In this document: one piece after another, positions 22,501 to 33,200 of the stretch
Layout of the letters: each line of letters opens with the position of its first letter
Position numbering within the stretch: position 1 is the first letter of the stretch
NCBI GenBank assembly: GCA_949358305.1
Contig: OX442317.1
Coordinates: forward strand, 992,001-1,056,000
Origin: Strigamia acuminata
Taxonomy: Eukaryota > Arthropoda > Chilopoda > Geophilomorpha > Linotaeniidae
DNA: 64,000 nucleotides
Direction of reading: 5' to 3'
Made by a program: the position numbers and the translations under genes
Notes under the pieces: generated by a model
What the model saw: only the letters and a program-made list of their open reading frames with translations
What the model was told of the DNA's origin: nothing
Databases searched by the model: none

Positions 22501-25500
22501 CGTATACAGGGTGTATCAGAATTCATGTTACACAGAAATAAGGGGTATAGAGGGGGACCAGGAGATAACATTTCCACTAATCAAAAATTCCAAAAAAAAT
22601 TTCCCACTTTGTTACAACCCCAAAAACAATGGAAGATTTCAAATATCGTGTCACGCATATCGCCCACATTTTCCAGGTTAAAGCGCAATTCTCAAATAAA
22701 AAGATACAAACCTATCATTTTAATGTTAAAGAATCACAAAAAAAGCCAAAAATCCGGGAAAACTAAAATAAATCATTAATGTAAAAGATTAATTTCCTTA
22801 GATTATTTAATAAGCTGTGCATTTGAACATGTAGAGCATTTCTTGTAATAAACTTCTGCTGTTGGCTACCGATTGTGTCTTTTTATTTGAGAATTACGCT
22901 TTAACCTGACAAATGTGGGCGATATGCGTGAAGTGCGATATTTGAAATCTTCCATTGTTTTTGGGTTGTAACAAAGTGGGAAATTTTTTTTGGAATTTTT
23001 GATTAGTGGAAACGTGATCTCCTGGTCCTTCTCTATACCCCCTATTTCTGTGTAACATGAATTCTGATACACCCTGTATATGCGTGTATATGCGTGTATA
23101 TGCGTGTACAGTCGAAACTCTTTATAACGAATCGCAAGGGACCCGAAAAATCGATTCTTTATAACGAGAATTCGTTGTATCGAAATTTTTTAACACGGTG
23201 TTCTATGGCCAGCCAACCAAACCGGCCATTTTTAGGTATTCGTTATATCGATAATTCGTTATGTTGCGATTCGTTATAAAGAGTTTCGACTGTATATTTA
23301 TGTCGAAAATCTCAGTCTTGAAGGCCCTGGTGATGAAAAAAACTGTCATTCTGGGCAATAATTCGTACAAAGTCCCAGATTCATTCCTAGTCCACTAAGT
23401 TTTTAATTTGCTATGACATCTCTTATTTGGCAGAAAATAGCTGGCAGAAAAATTAGACTTAAAAGAAGGGCATATCTGCGTTTCTGTGCTTTTCTGATTT
23501 CTCTTAGTGTTGTTTATGTATTTTGCACCCCCTTTTCGCCCACGTAATTTTTACGCGACCCCGCACAAAAAATTTTTCCAATCCCGGATTTTTATTTTTT
23601 CTATTAATTTTTTTTTAAGTTTAATTTTTATTTTTTCCAATAAAAAACAGATTTTGATTTTGTAGTTCACTTGTCTTTTTCTTGCAAAAATTTTAATGTA
23701 AAATGGGCAACCTAGTTTCTTCAATTTGTTTATTTCTTCTTGCTTGCTTGCTTGATGTCTAGTGTTTCACCTAGTGGCGAAATACGAAATTATTGCCAGC
23801 ACACAGTACAAGTGCAGTTTTTTTTTTAACATGAGGTCTTCAAGAATGTTATTGTTGCTAATTCAAATTGTCGTAATTGAATTTGTTTAGTTGGTGGACA
23901 TGTATATGGGTATGGGTGATGCGATGGAATTGTACTTTGCACCACCAGAGGCTCTGAAAGGAGGTCTAGTGGACTTTCTGAAGGAAGTCCGCCCGACTCG
24001 GTTTTTGGGCGTTCCTCGCGTATACGAAAAAATCCACGAGAAAATCCTAGAAGCGGAAGACTCGATGAAATCGATTAAAAAGTCTCTCTTCACTTGGGCG
24101 CGAAACATCGCGCTCTCAAACCACCCTTTAAAAACGAACGGGTATGCTCTTAAGTGTGTTAAAAATTGCTCCACAAACTCACATCTGAGTTGTCTAGGGC
24201 GCCTTCGTCGTATCTTCTATTTCAAATAGCGAACAGAACAGTTTTGAAGAAGGTGAGGGAAGCGTTGGGCTTCCACAACGTCGACATTTGTGCCAGTGGA
24301 GCGGCGCCGCTCTCTCGTGAGGTTTTGGATTTTTTCCAAAGTCTCAATTTGACGATATTTGAAACTTACGGATTAAGCGAATGCTGTGGTCAGTATGTTT
24401 AAAAATGAACAAGAAATAGAAAAATTAAAAGTATTTATTGTTTGTTCGATCGATGTAGCTCATTCGATAAATACTGACGGTCGGTTTGGTAGTTGTGGTA
24501 CGATTTTAGCGGAGTTGGAAGCGAAAATTATGAATCCAGATGCAGATGGCAACGGAGAGGTAATTACGTGAGAAATATGTGTGAAGTGGCACGACATGTT
24601 GTAATTTATGTCGTATTGTCATTTATCTAGAGTAAAATGTAACTGAATTTGTAGATTTGCATCGGTGGACGTAATATCTTAATGGGTTATTTCAATCAGA
24701 GGGAGAAAACTGAGGAGGCGATAGATGCCGAAGGTTTCTTTCATACGGGGGACATCGGCCGCTTTGATAAGGACAAATTCCTTTATGTCACTGGACGCAT
24801 CAAAGGTTAGTGTTTCGTACGGCATTCCAGCGCGGATGTAATTTGGATAATTTGTCCCGGTGTTCCAAATGTTCCGGTTGCATATTGGCAGAACGAACAT
24901 ACCCGATTTCGGCAACAACGGTGACCAGGAGTGACTAATGACTAAATAACTTGAAAATCACCATCCAACCTAACCTAAGCTAACCTAACTGAGTCACACA
25001 AAGCAAAACACAGCAAAACAGATCAAAATAGCAAGCAAACAGACAATAAATTCAAAATTTCAAAGCAGAATTTTGATTTTCAAGTTATTGGACATTTTTA
25101 GAAAATTTTTTCCGACATTTTTCAATTATTTGGAGACTTTTTGAAATTATTTTCTTCAAATAAAGGTTGAATTGTAAGAAATTGATTTTTCAGAACTTCT
25201 TATAACGGCTGGTGGAGAAAACGTTGCTCCAATTCCGATAGAAGACAGAGTCAAAACGCACTTGCCGATCGTCAGCAATTGTGTTCTCGTTGGAGATAAA
25301 AAGAAATTTTTATCCGTTTTGATAACCATCAAAGTAATTACATTTTTTTAAAAAATCTCTCAAGCGAGTTACAATTGAAGTGTATTGACAGACCTTGATA
25401 GACACCAACACACTAGAACCACTCGACGAACTAGCACCGGTGTCATTAAAATGGTGCCAATCTATTGGCAGCGACGCCAAATGCGTTCCGGACGTACTGC

Positions 25501-25771
25501 AAGGCCCGGATGCAAAAATAATGGCGGCAATCGAAGAAGGGATAAAGAAAGTGAACCAAGAATCAATATCAAATGCTCAAAAAGTTCAAAAATGGTTTAT
25601 ACTTTGCAAAGATTTCACTATTGCAGGAGGAGAACTCGGTGCGTACCTCCGTCTTGTTTAACTCGTTTCGTCGTTAATCAATAATTCTGTGCAGGTCCGA
25701 CATTAAAATTGAAGAGATCAGTCGTGATGAATAAATACAAGCAGGAAATCGACTCGCTCTATGCAGGATAA
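19596..25771 (+). CDS. bgm: long/very-long-chain fatty acyl-CoA synthetase, bubblegum family, gene 1
   Basis: ATP-dependent fatty acid:CoA ligase of the ACSBG group, which activates long and very long fatty acids through an acyl-AMP intermediate. Exons: 19596-19833, 20569-20798, 21084-21172, 21232-21427, 21492-21593, 21647-21694, 21983-22081, 23891-24141, 24198-24388, 24459-24559, 24655-24805, 25194-25333, 25392-25638 and 25695-25771; 719 residues. The AMP-binding loop is canonical (YTSGTTGVPKG, near residues 284-294). YGLSE lies near 475, HTGD near 545 and TGRIKE near 560; the conserved lysine region GPTLKLKR lies near 695. The first exon adds a charged N-terminal extension of about 50 residues not shared with gene 2. 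Intron 7 is 1.8 kb and packed with MITEs. An AATAAA lies at 25855-25860. Confidence 0.92.
21705..21933. mobile_element. MITE in intron 6 of bubblegum gene 1
   Basis: Left end ACCGTATTCCCTCGATTAAA and right end GCTCTTATTCGAAGGAATAC are imperfect inverted repeats. Subterminal AGCCACCCTCG and AAAGCCGCGGCTCTTATTCG match the 8164-8723 element. It is much shorter (229 bp), so the two are probably different deletion forms of one family. Confidence 0.65.
22108..22495. mobile_element. 388-bp MITE in intron 7 of bubblegum gene 1
   Basis: Inverted ends CTCTAACCAACTACAAGTTG and complement CAACTTGTAGTTGGTTAGAG, followed by a second inverted block (CCCATTGGGCGAGCC / GGCTTGCCCAATGGG). TATA flanks both sides (22104-22107 and 22496-22499), so the target duplication is TA or TATA. 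The interior is T-rich and non-coding; open frames over it are fortuitous. Confidence 0.8.
22505..23078. mobile_element. 574-bp MITE with about 200-bp inverted ends in intron 7
   Basis: Starts TACAGGGTGTATCAGAATTC and ends with the complement, flanked by TA. The inverted arms extend about 200 bp each (22505 to about 22700, and 22870 to 23078). The end TACAGGGTGT is shared with the element at 9910-10668. It lies only 9 bp from the preceding MITE. A short tandem of TATATGCGTG units follows at 23078-23107. Confidence 0.85.
23109..23292. mobile_element. 184-bp pogo/Tigger-type MITE in intron 7
   Basis: Inverted ends CAGTCGAAACTCTTTATAAC and complement (GTTATAAAGAGTTTCGACTG), flanked by TA. Repeated TTATAACGA and TCGTTATA motifs fill the interior. 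The CAGT start with TATAACG-like subterminal repeats resembles pogo/Tigger non-autonomous elements; the superfamily assignment is inference. Confidence 0.8.
24967..24990. repeat. short interstitial TTAGG-type repeat
   Basis: Nearly five units of AACCT (one unit is AAGCT) in intron 11 of bubblegum gene 1. This equals the TTAGG telomere repeat of most insects read on the other strand. It is too short to be more than a hint of insect ancestry or chance. Confidence 0.35.
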
Positions 25772-25854
25772 ATCAAATTTTAAAAAAAAATTAAAAAAAA
25801 TTGCATCTTTTCAATCAAAAATATATAAAAGTGTACCAAAATACGAATTTTAAT

Positions 25855-25860
25855 AATAAA
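25855..25860 (+). terminator. polyadenylation signal of bubblegum gene 1
   Basis: AATAAA 84 bases after the stop codon and about 250 bases before the start of gene 2, consistent with separate transcripts. Confidence 0.6.
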
Positions 25861-26107
25861 CGGTATGTAACACAACACTGCATTGTTGCATTCGTAGTAT
25901 TATCTTTTTGTTCTTTTTGTTCAAAATGGATCCGAGCAACAAATATCAGATATCAGATGTCAACAAACGAGTGAGATTTGAAAATTGAGCATTCTCCGCA
26001 TTAATTTCGCTCTTTCTTCGCATTCTAAACGCAAAGTGGATTTGCTTATTTTCCTTTCATTGGCCATTCATTTTAACACATCAGAAAAATTAGTCATTTA
26101 TTAAGCT

Positions 26108-29100
26108 ATGCAACCGACGAAGACCCAGGAAAGGGTCCAGCAACTCATATCTGAGAAATTTGTTGACAAATTCAAACCATTGCATCAAGAAGGTAAATCT
26201 TTTTAATTTGTTTTAATTCTTTTATTGATTTTAAATACATTTGGTGCGATATCAGGTCCAGATTTTGTGAGACCAACGAGACAGAAAAGAACGTCGACGA
26301 TCAGCGAGGCCGTGGAAATCCAAATCAGCCCGGAAAGCGCAGCAAAATGGCCTCCGATATCCATTGTGACGTTGTTACGGAAGATCGTGTCCTTGTACCC
26401 GGATAGAACGGCGCTAAGTGTTAAGAGGGACGAAAAGTGGCTGGATTGGAGTTACACTGAATACTTGGCGGACGTGCGAGCCGCAGCAAAGGGATACATT
26501 AAGGTTCGACAACGACACGAAAGCGAGTTTTAATTTGTTAATTTGTTTTTTAATCGCACAGTTGGGCTTGGAACCGTTCCATGCAGTGTGCATTTTGAGT
26601 TACAATTGTCCAGAATGGTTTATTGGATTTCTTGGTGCTATTTGGGCCGCGTATAAATAAAGAAATAAATAAATAAATAGTGTTTTGACGGATTTCTGCT
26701 TTTCTAGGGGCGTTGGAGTGGGGATTTACACGACCAATTCTGCAGAGGCTTGTTTCCACTGTATCGTCGACTCGGATTGCAACATTTTGTTGGTTGAAAA
26801 TGATGAAGTTCTAAAAAAGATTTTGCCTTTTTGGGTGAAAATGCCCAATTTGAAAGCGATCATTCAAATCGAGGGCAAACCAAAAATGGAACACATCTTG
26901 TCGGTCAGTTTACTTGTTAACAAATGGTGAACAAATGTGTTTTCTTGTTCTATTTTCTAGTGGGAAGATCTAATCTTGATCGGAAAATCCGTAACGCACG
27001 AAACACTCGACAAAAGAATTAAAAGCCTGGCCGTCAACCAATGTTGTTGCTTAGTCTACACCGTTAAGTATACACAAAACTTGCCTGCATTGCGTCGGCG
27101 AGCGATGCAGTGAAGCCAGCTTGTCTAACACATTCGTTTCCATTTCGCAGTCTGGGACTATCGGACCAGCCAAAGGAGTAATGCTCTCGCACGACAACGT
27201 ATTCTATCTCTCTACACGTAATAAACAAACGTATCTAAGTCACACCTATTTCCAGATAACCTTTTTTTGTAAATACGTTTCGTTTTCCGTCTGGAAAATG
27301 TCAATGTCGAAACAAGTGAGAGTGTCGTATTTACCTCTGAGTCACATCGCAGCTCTCGTAATATTTGTAAATAATCTGTAAAGCGTTTGAAATAACTGTC
27401 GATTTACAGAATGGCGATATATTCGGACCTATGGTAATCGGAGGGCGAGCTATTTTCGCGCCACGCGACGCTCTAAAGGTGAGTTTTGTTTATTTACTTC
27501 TCAAACGCAAACGCAGCGCCATAAATAAAAAAACAAACTAGGGAAAATTAGGAGATTGTTTGCGGGAATGTCGGCCGCACTGTCTCGTCGCTGTGCCGCG
27601 AGTTTGGGAGAAAATGTACGAAAAAATCGTAGAAGAAGAATGCGCATTGCCGGGGACGAAAAAACGTCTCTTCACTTGGGCCCGCAAAAAATCAACTGAA
27701 TATCACACCAAGAAATTCCAAAAGTAAACTTTTCACTCGTTTCTCTCTGAATAATTTAATACTTTACATTTTTTCAAGTCAATGGGTGTGTCCGGCACCT
27801 TACAGGTTGGCCAAGGCGTTGGTGTTGTCCAAGGTGCGCAAAAAAATCGGTTTACAGCGGTGTCCCGTGACCATTTGTGGCGGTGCACCTTTAGCAAGAG
27901 ATGTCTTGGAATATTTTATCAGCCTCAACGTTCTCATCACCGAATGTTACGGCCTGAGCGAAACTTGTGGTATTGTCAATACTAAGTGTTAATACTATAG
28001 AAATATTAAATGTATTAAATTAGGTCCCCACAGTATCCATTTGAATGAGGATTTTCGTGTGGGGAGTGTGGGCAAAATCCTTCCGGAGTTCCAAGTGAAG
28101 ATTGATAAACCCGACGATGTTGGACGTGGAGAGGTAAAAAGACGAGTAGATCCGGGAATTTATTTTTTCTTTTATATTTTATATATATTTTTTTATTTTT
28201 TGTGGTGAAATGTGCTTTTAGGTGATGCTGAAAGGTAGAAATATGTTTATGGGTTATCTGAATTTAGCTGATAAGACAAAGGAAGCTTTTAAAGATGATG
28301 ACTGGTTTCATTCGGGTGACATTGGTTACAAGGATAAAGATAATTTCTTATTTATTACTGGACGAATTAAAGGTGCAATGACGAGATAATCTAACGTTTG
28401 AATTTCTACAAATTGTTGTTTCAGAGATATTGGTGACGTCAGGAGGAGAAAATGTTGCGCCTTTACCGATTGAAAATGCCATCAAAAAATTCCTACCGAT
28501 TATTAACAACTGTATGGTTATTGGAGACCAAAGGAAATATTTAAGTTTGTTAATTACTTTGAAGGTAAAAATTAAAAAAAAAAATTAAATCAATTTAAAT
28601 AATTAATGAATTGATTTTTTCAGTGTTCAATAGATTTGGATACATTACAGCCGTTGGATAATTTGACACCAGATACAATTAGTTGGTGTAAAAGTGTTGG
28701 CAGCGATGCCAAAACTGTGAGTGAAATCGTGAAGAAGAAGGATCCTCACGTGTACAAAGCGATACAAAAGGTCGTCAGTGAATACAATGACACAACAGCA
28801 GTATCCAATGCGCAGAAAATACAAAAGTGGGCGATCCTGCCCAAAGATTTCAGTGTTCCAGGAGGAGAAATTGGTAACCGCGTCGATCAATATCAGTAGG
28901 TGCATTCAATTTGTAAGAGGAAAAGCCACTTAAACCAAAATGTTAGAAGGTGACGCACAAAAAGGTGTTTTAAGTCGCTCATTCTTGCGTAGTTGAATGC
29001 ACCCGGTGTTGGTAAATTCACCCACACGTGACAAAATGAACATAAAGCGTCAGATTGTACAAGTTCAGCTTTATAAATGGTGCTTTTAGTGTGTGGATGT

Positions 29101-29225
29101 ATGAATAATGATGTTTTGTTGTTTTGTTTTTGTTGCAAGGCCCTTCGCTAAAGCTAATCCGCCATAATGTTTTAAAGAAGCATCAAGACACTATTTCCAC
29201 TCTGTACGAAGGCACGATGACGTGA
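26108..29225 (+). CDS. fatty acyl-CoA synthetase, bubblegum family, gene 2 (altered AMP loop)
   Basis: Second ACSBG-type gene, 682 residues. Exons: 26108-26192, 26256-26503, 26562-26650, 26708-26903, 26961-27062, 27151-27198, 27256-27357, 27410-27478, 27542-27723, 27779-27969, 28024-28133, 28222-28372, 28425-28564, 28624-28873 and 29140-29225. Exons 3-6 have exactly the lengths of gene 1. Exons 8 and 9 (69 + 182 nt) equal exon 8 of gene 1 (251 nt), showing one intron gained or lost. The AMP-binding loop reads SGTIGPAKG rather than SGTTG-x-PKG, and exon 7 (ITFFCKYVSFSVWKM) does not resemble gene 1 before SYLPLSH. YGLSE, HSGD, TGRIKE and GPSLKL are intact. It lies 336 bp behind gene 1. Catalysis may be changed; a working enzyme is still plausible. 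Confidence 0.9.
28899..29003. mobile_element. 105-bp MITE in the last intron of bubblegum gene 2
   Basis: Ends GGTGCATTCAATTTG and GTTGAATGCACC are inverted repeats matching the termini of the 11128-11728 family. TA precedes the left end; the right flank reads CG, so the duplication has decayed. Confidence 0.6.
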
Positions 29226-30288
29226 TGTTTAAAATTGCTTCATTCTGATGTTTACTTTCATTATTTGTATACTTTATCATTTTAAAGTTGTTGCGAATAA
29301 AAATATTGATTATTTAGTTGCAAAGTTTTATTTTTAGCCCACATCTGGCTGCTATCGGATAAATTTTACGACGTGAATATTGAACAAACGAAATTAAGAG
29401 TTCTGTAATGAGCGTCACTAACGATAGTTTAGTTTTTGGTCAATAGGTGGTGCTCTCAGACTCTTTATAATGGCGGTAGGCTCCAAATGAGAGCACGGAA
29501 GATGATATCGTTCTTTAGTCTGTTTTGATCGTGATAAAACAATTGTTCTTTCATCGTAGGTGTTAATTTAACTTAAAATGATCTAAATAACATCTAACAA
29601 TTACATCGCATTGTTTTTTGCTCGTTGAATACGCTTTTATTCATTTTCAATGCGAGGAACGGTAATGGCTTTGTTCAGGTTTTATATAACAGTAATTTAT
29701 ACATATATACATATTTTTTATTTTCAGGCCACACATCCTGGAAACGTAAAAATTAGATCCATCAAACGTTAAAATGAGATAAATTTACACTTCGTATTTT
29801 AACTTAAAAAAAAGTTAAAATTTGAATTCCTAAACGGAAATCAATATGGCGGCGAATTGAAGCACAAAACTTAAAAATTCAAATTTAATAAAATTATGAA
29901 ATAGGTATTCATTATGATTTTTATAATTTAAACGCTATTTTGTGATTTTTTTTTTTTAAATTTCAGATTTATTTCCCGTCACAACAACTTGGATAAAGTT
30001 AAAAAATTGTGAGACAATGGTTGTACGTCATGTGACATCACGCAGCAGCGCGATCGATAGAAACGATTCGCAGTCCCCACCCGCAATGGAAATCAACTTG
30101 ACCGCAACCATTCCCATATGTTGGATGCGCATGACGTCACGCTATGAAAATACGACGTTCAAGATGGCGCCCTGCTCGGGCGCAAAGTGCAATGGCGTCG
30201 TCACGAGCCTCGTCTAACGTGGCTGGATGAGAAACAAGACTCGCGCCGTCATGTAACAAGTCACGTCGTTCGACACGTCCGAGGGACC
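29226..30288 (+). promoter_or_regulatory. unc-13 upstream region with CRE and AAGATGGCGCC motif
   Basis: AT-rich until about 30000, then GC- and CpG-rich to the unc-13 start. It holds a palindromic TGACGTCA at 30132-30139, CAAGATGGCGCC near 30161-30173 (resembling a YY1-type site) and several ACGTCA/ACGTGA half-sites. The composition shift and motifs suggest a promoter and 5-prime untranslated region. Open frames here do not resemble proteins. Confidence 0.5.
29296..29301 (+). terminator. polyadenylation signal of bubblegum gene 2
   Basis: AATAAA 70 bases after the stop codon of gene 2. Confidence 0.6.
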
Positions 30289-33200
30289 ATGGCATTGCTG
30301 TGTGTGACCGGTAAGCAAATTGCACCAGTTTGACCAAGCCCAGAGCGTCCGAATGGCCGAAAATCCGAATGCGGCGAAGCCCACTGCACTCGCAGGGGTC
30401 GCGAATCAGCACCTAGGGACGCGCGCATACGAGGAAGTAGTATTTCCGCGCGAGGAAGTAATTCACCTGTGCAACCGCGTCACCGGGAGCCGCGAAAATG
30501 ACGTGTTCGATCGCAATTTTGCCGACTGGACACGAAATGTTGCTGTGTTTGTCGGCACCCAATTGACCGCCCGAGTTTTTCTTAGCTGGGCTTCCGTGCA
30601 TGGCCTTGACGTGCATTTGACGCGTCTGTGACGTCGGACTGGGCCATGTAAAGTGGATATGTTCGAGGAAAGAAAGAAAGAGAATTAATTTGCCAAATTG
30701 GTTAGTGCAAATAAATGAACAGGTGTTGTTTACTTATCCGCAATGGATGCGGGCTTAATTTGCACACCTGCTGTTAGTCGATGGATAAGGTGTAAGCATA
30801 ATGGCCTTGAGTTTATGCGATTTAAAAAAAAAATAAAAAAAATAAAAAATATTATTTATTATTTTTTTGTGGTGGAAAAATAAAAAAATATTATAAATTT
30901 TTTATATTTTTTTTAAATTTTTTTTCTCGATAATTGAATTTCTACTTTTGATCGAGTTTTCTCGAAAAATAAAACGAAATTTTATTATTATTATTACTTT
31001 TTTTTTATTTCCTAATATGTCGAATTAGCGGCAATAAATTGAATTGGATTAAGCGAGAGCGTGTGTCGCGCGTGAGCAGTTACTTATTGGAACGCGGTCC
31101 AAAAATACCCAATTGCGCGAAATAAGTGAAAAATTAATCCGCAGCCCCAATTATCCCAAATTTACCTCAAAATAAATCCAAAAAAAAAAAATATTGGAAA
31201 TTAATTGCTTTCTCTTTTTGCAATTTGCAGTTAAAAAGGCGCAATACATGAACAATGCAGGTAAGTTTGAGATAAAGCACTTTTCTTTATTAAATCGACG
31301 CGAGCAAATCACCCGCTTGTCCAGGTCAGCAACCCGAGATCATAAGAAACCCAAAGTGATTAATTTTCTTAAAGGCAACGTTGCTATGGTAATGTCAGAC
31401 GTCGCTGTGCAACACCATTGAATCTCCAATCGCCTCCTCTGTTTTTTATTCCTCACCTGTATTTCCCAACACCAAAATGGGTGTGGGAACTCCAGTGAGT
31501 GCACAGCGTAGGAGTCATGGGTTTTTCCCTCCGAATTGCCCCATAATGACGTCATTTTGGGGGATTTGGGCCGGTAAAAGCGGCCATTTTGAGCTTTGTA
31601 CTCGGCATACGTCCATTGTGGCGTGTGGAACAAGTTGTAAAGCAAAAGCAGTTGGTTTTTGAGTTGAGTGAGTGCTCTCTGACCCGTTTGTGTGTTCAAT
31701 GCGCAATGTATTGGCTGGATAACCCGGGGAATTGTATGGCAATCTATTTCTTGTTTGGTCGTCTCGTCGTCGTCCCTGGGATGGGAGTGAATGGGAATTA
31801 GGGCTAACGTGAAGGCTAATTGACCTTTGATGTGTCTTATCTTGAGGTTTTGCTGCAGTTGGATGTTGGCCCGAGTGTTTTAAATAGTTGTGGATTTATG
31901 CGAGACACGGAAATGTGGGGAAAGCGAGTTAGACTGGGAATAAAGGAGTTTTATGGGTAAATAAAAAGAAAACGGGAATGATTGTATTAAAGAGCAACAA
32001 AGCTTTTCATTAGCTGGGAAAAGGAAGGAGAAGGAGGGAGACTGGCTCGTTGATTTTTGTTAGCGCAATAAATGCTTTTGTGGGTTGTTTTTTTTTTTAA
32101 AAAAAAAGAATTAAAATGATGGTGATTGGTTTGTTTTGTTCCATCATGTTGTCTTGATCTATCAACGTTGATGGACGGAATGTGGGAATTCGTTTTAGGA
32201 AGGAAAATTAGTTTGGGGAATTCTATTGGTGGAAGTTTGGAAAGGAAAATTATCACTTTTTCTTTTAGAATTTGAAGTATTTTTTTTTGGTAATTTTCTT
32301 TGGTTAAATTTGAAAGTGTTTTGCACTTCACCAAAGATTTAATTAAGTTTTGCCTGGAATAAATTGAAACGATTTTGTAATGTTTTTGCTTGAATTCTAC
32401 AAACGTGGAAATCAATCTTTCGCACGAGAAATCATTAAACTGAGGTCACGAATGGAAATAAATAAATGAGTAAATGATTGGTCAACATTTAGATGTTATC
32501 AACAAGAATTTAGAAGAAGAAAAATGCAGAAATTTCAATGTTTCAAATAAATGGAATTTTCAATTTTCCACTTTCCAGGGCTCGAAATGGAAAATTTCAC
32601 GAAAATTTCAGTTGAATCAAATTTTAAAAAAATAATTGGTTCAAACAAAATCACAAGAAAAACAATTATCACGAACCTGAAAAATATTTTCTGTAATTTG
32701 ACAAACCGGAACTCCGGTTTTCTCCGGTGCATTTCGGGCCCTGCCATTTTCCCTTAAAGAAAAAATAAACATTTTGAGCAGAAAAAAAAAATCGGTGCGC
32801 AAAAGATCTGCATTCTTGATTACCCAGAATCAATACCTTTGTTTTTGTCTTAACTAAATGAAGCGTGTTATTTTTGCTTTTTCCACTCGGGTGTCGCGAT
32901 CACTTACGGGTGTAAAATGGTGAAACTGACTAATGCGACACGAAATGTTTGGCTGTCAAAATGACTGTAGCATTAAATAAAGAAAGGGAATGAAAATTTG
33001 AAATTTATTTCTGTGCATTCTGCATCGTTTGTAAGGCGGAATAAAAGCGCATTGTCACGGTGCCGGGGTTGCGCAGAAAAGAAAAGCCGACATTTCGGGC
33101 CGTTTTATTTCGTTGTAAAAGTAATGGTAATTGGTTAAAGTAATGTGGCAAATGGTACATAAAAAGTGACATCGTGTCACACTGGTGGTGTATGTAAATA

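Noticed and set aside
22125-22779. Overlapping frames of 97-139 codons in bubblegum intron 7
   Set aside because: They fall entirely within two MITEs; the T-rich interior and the inverted arms produce open frames without protein character.
24967-24990. Telomere or telomere-fusion site
   Set aside because: Only about five imperfect 5-bp units inside a gene intron; compatible with chance in AT-rich DNA.
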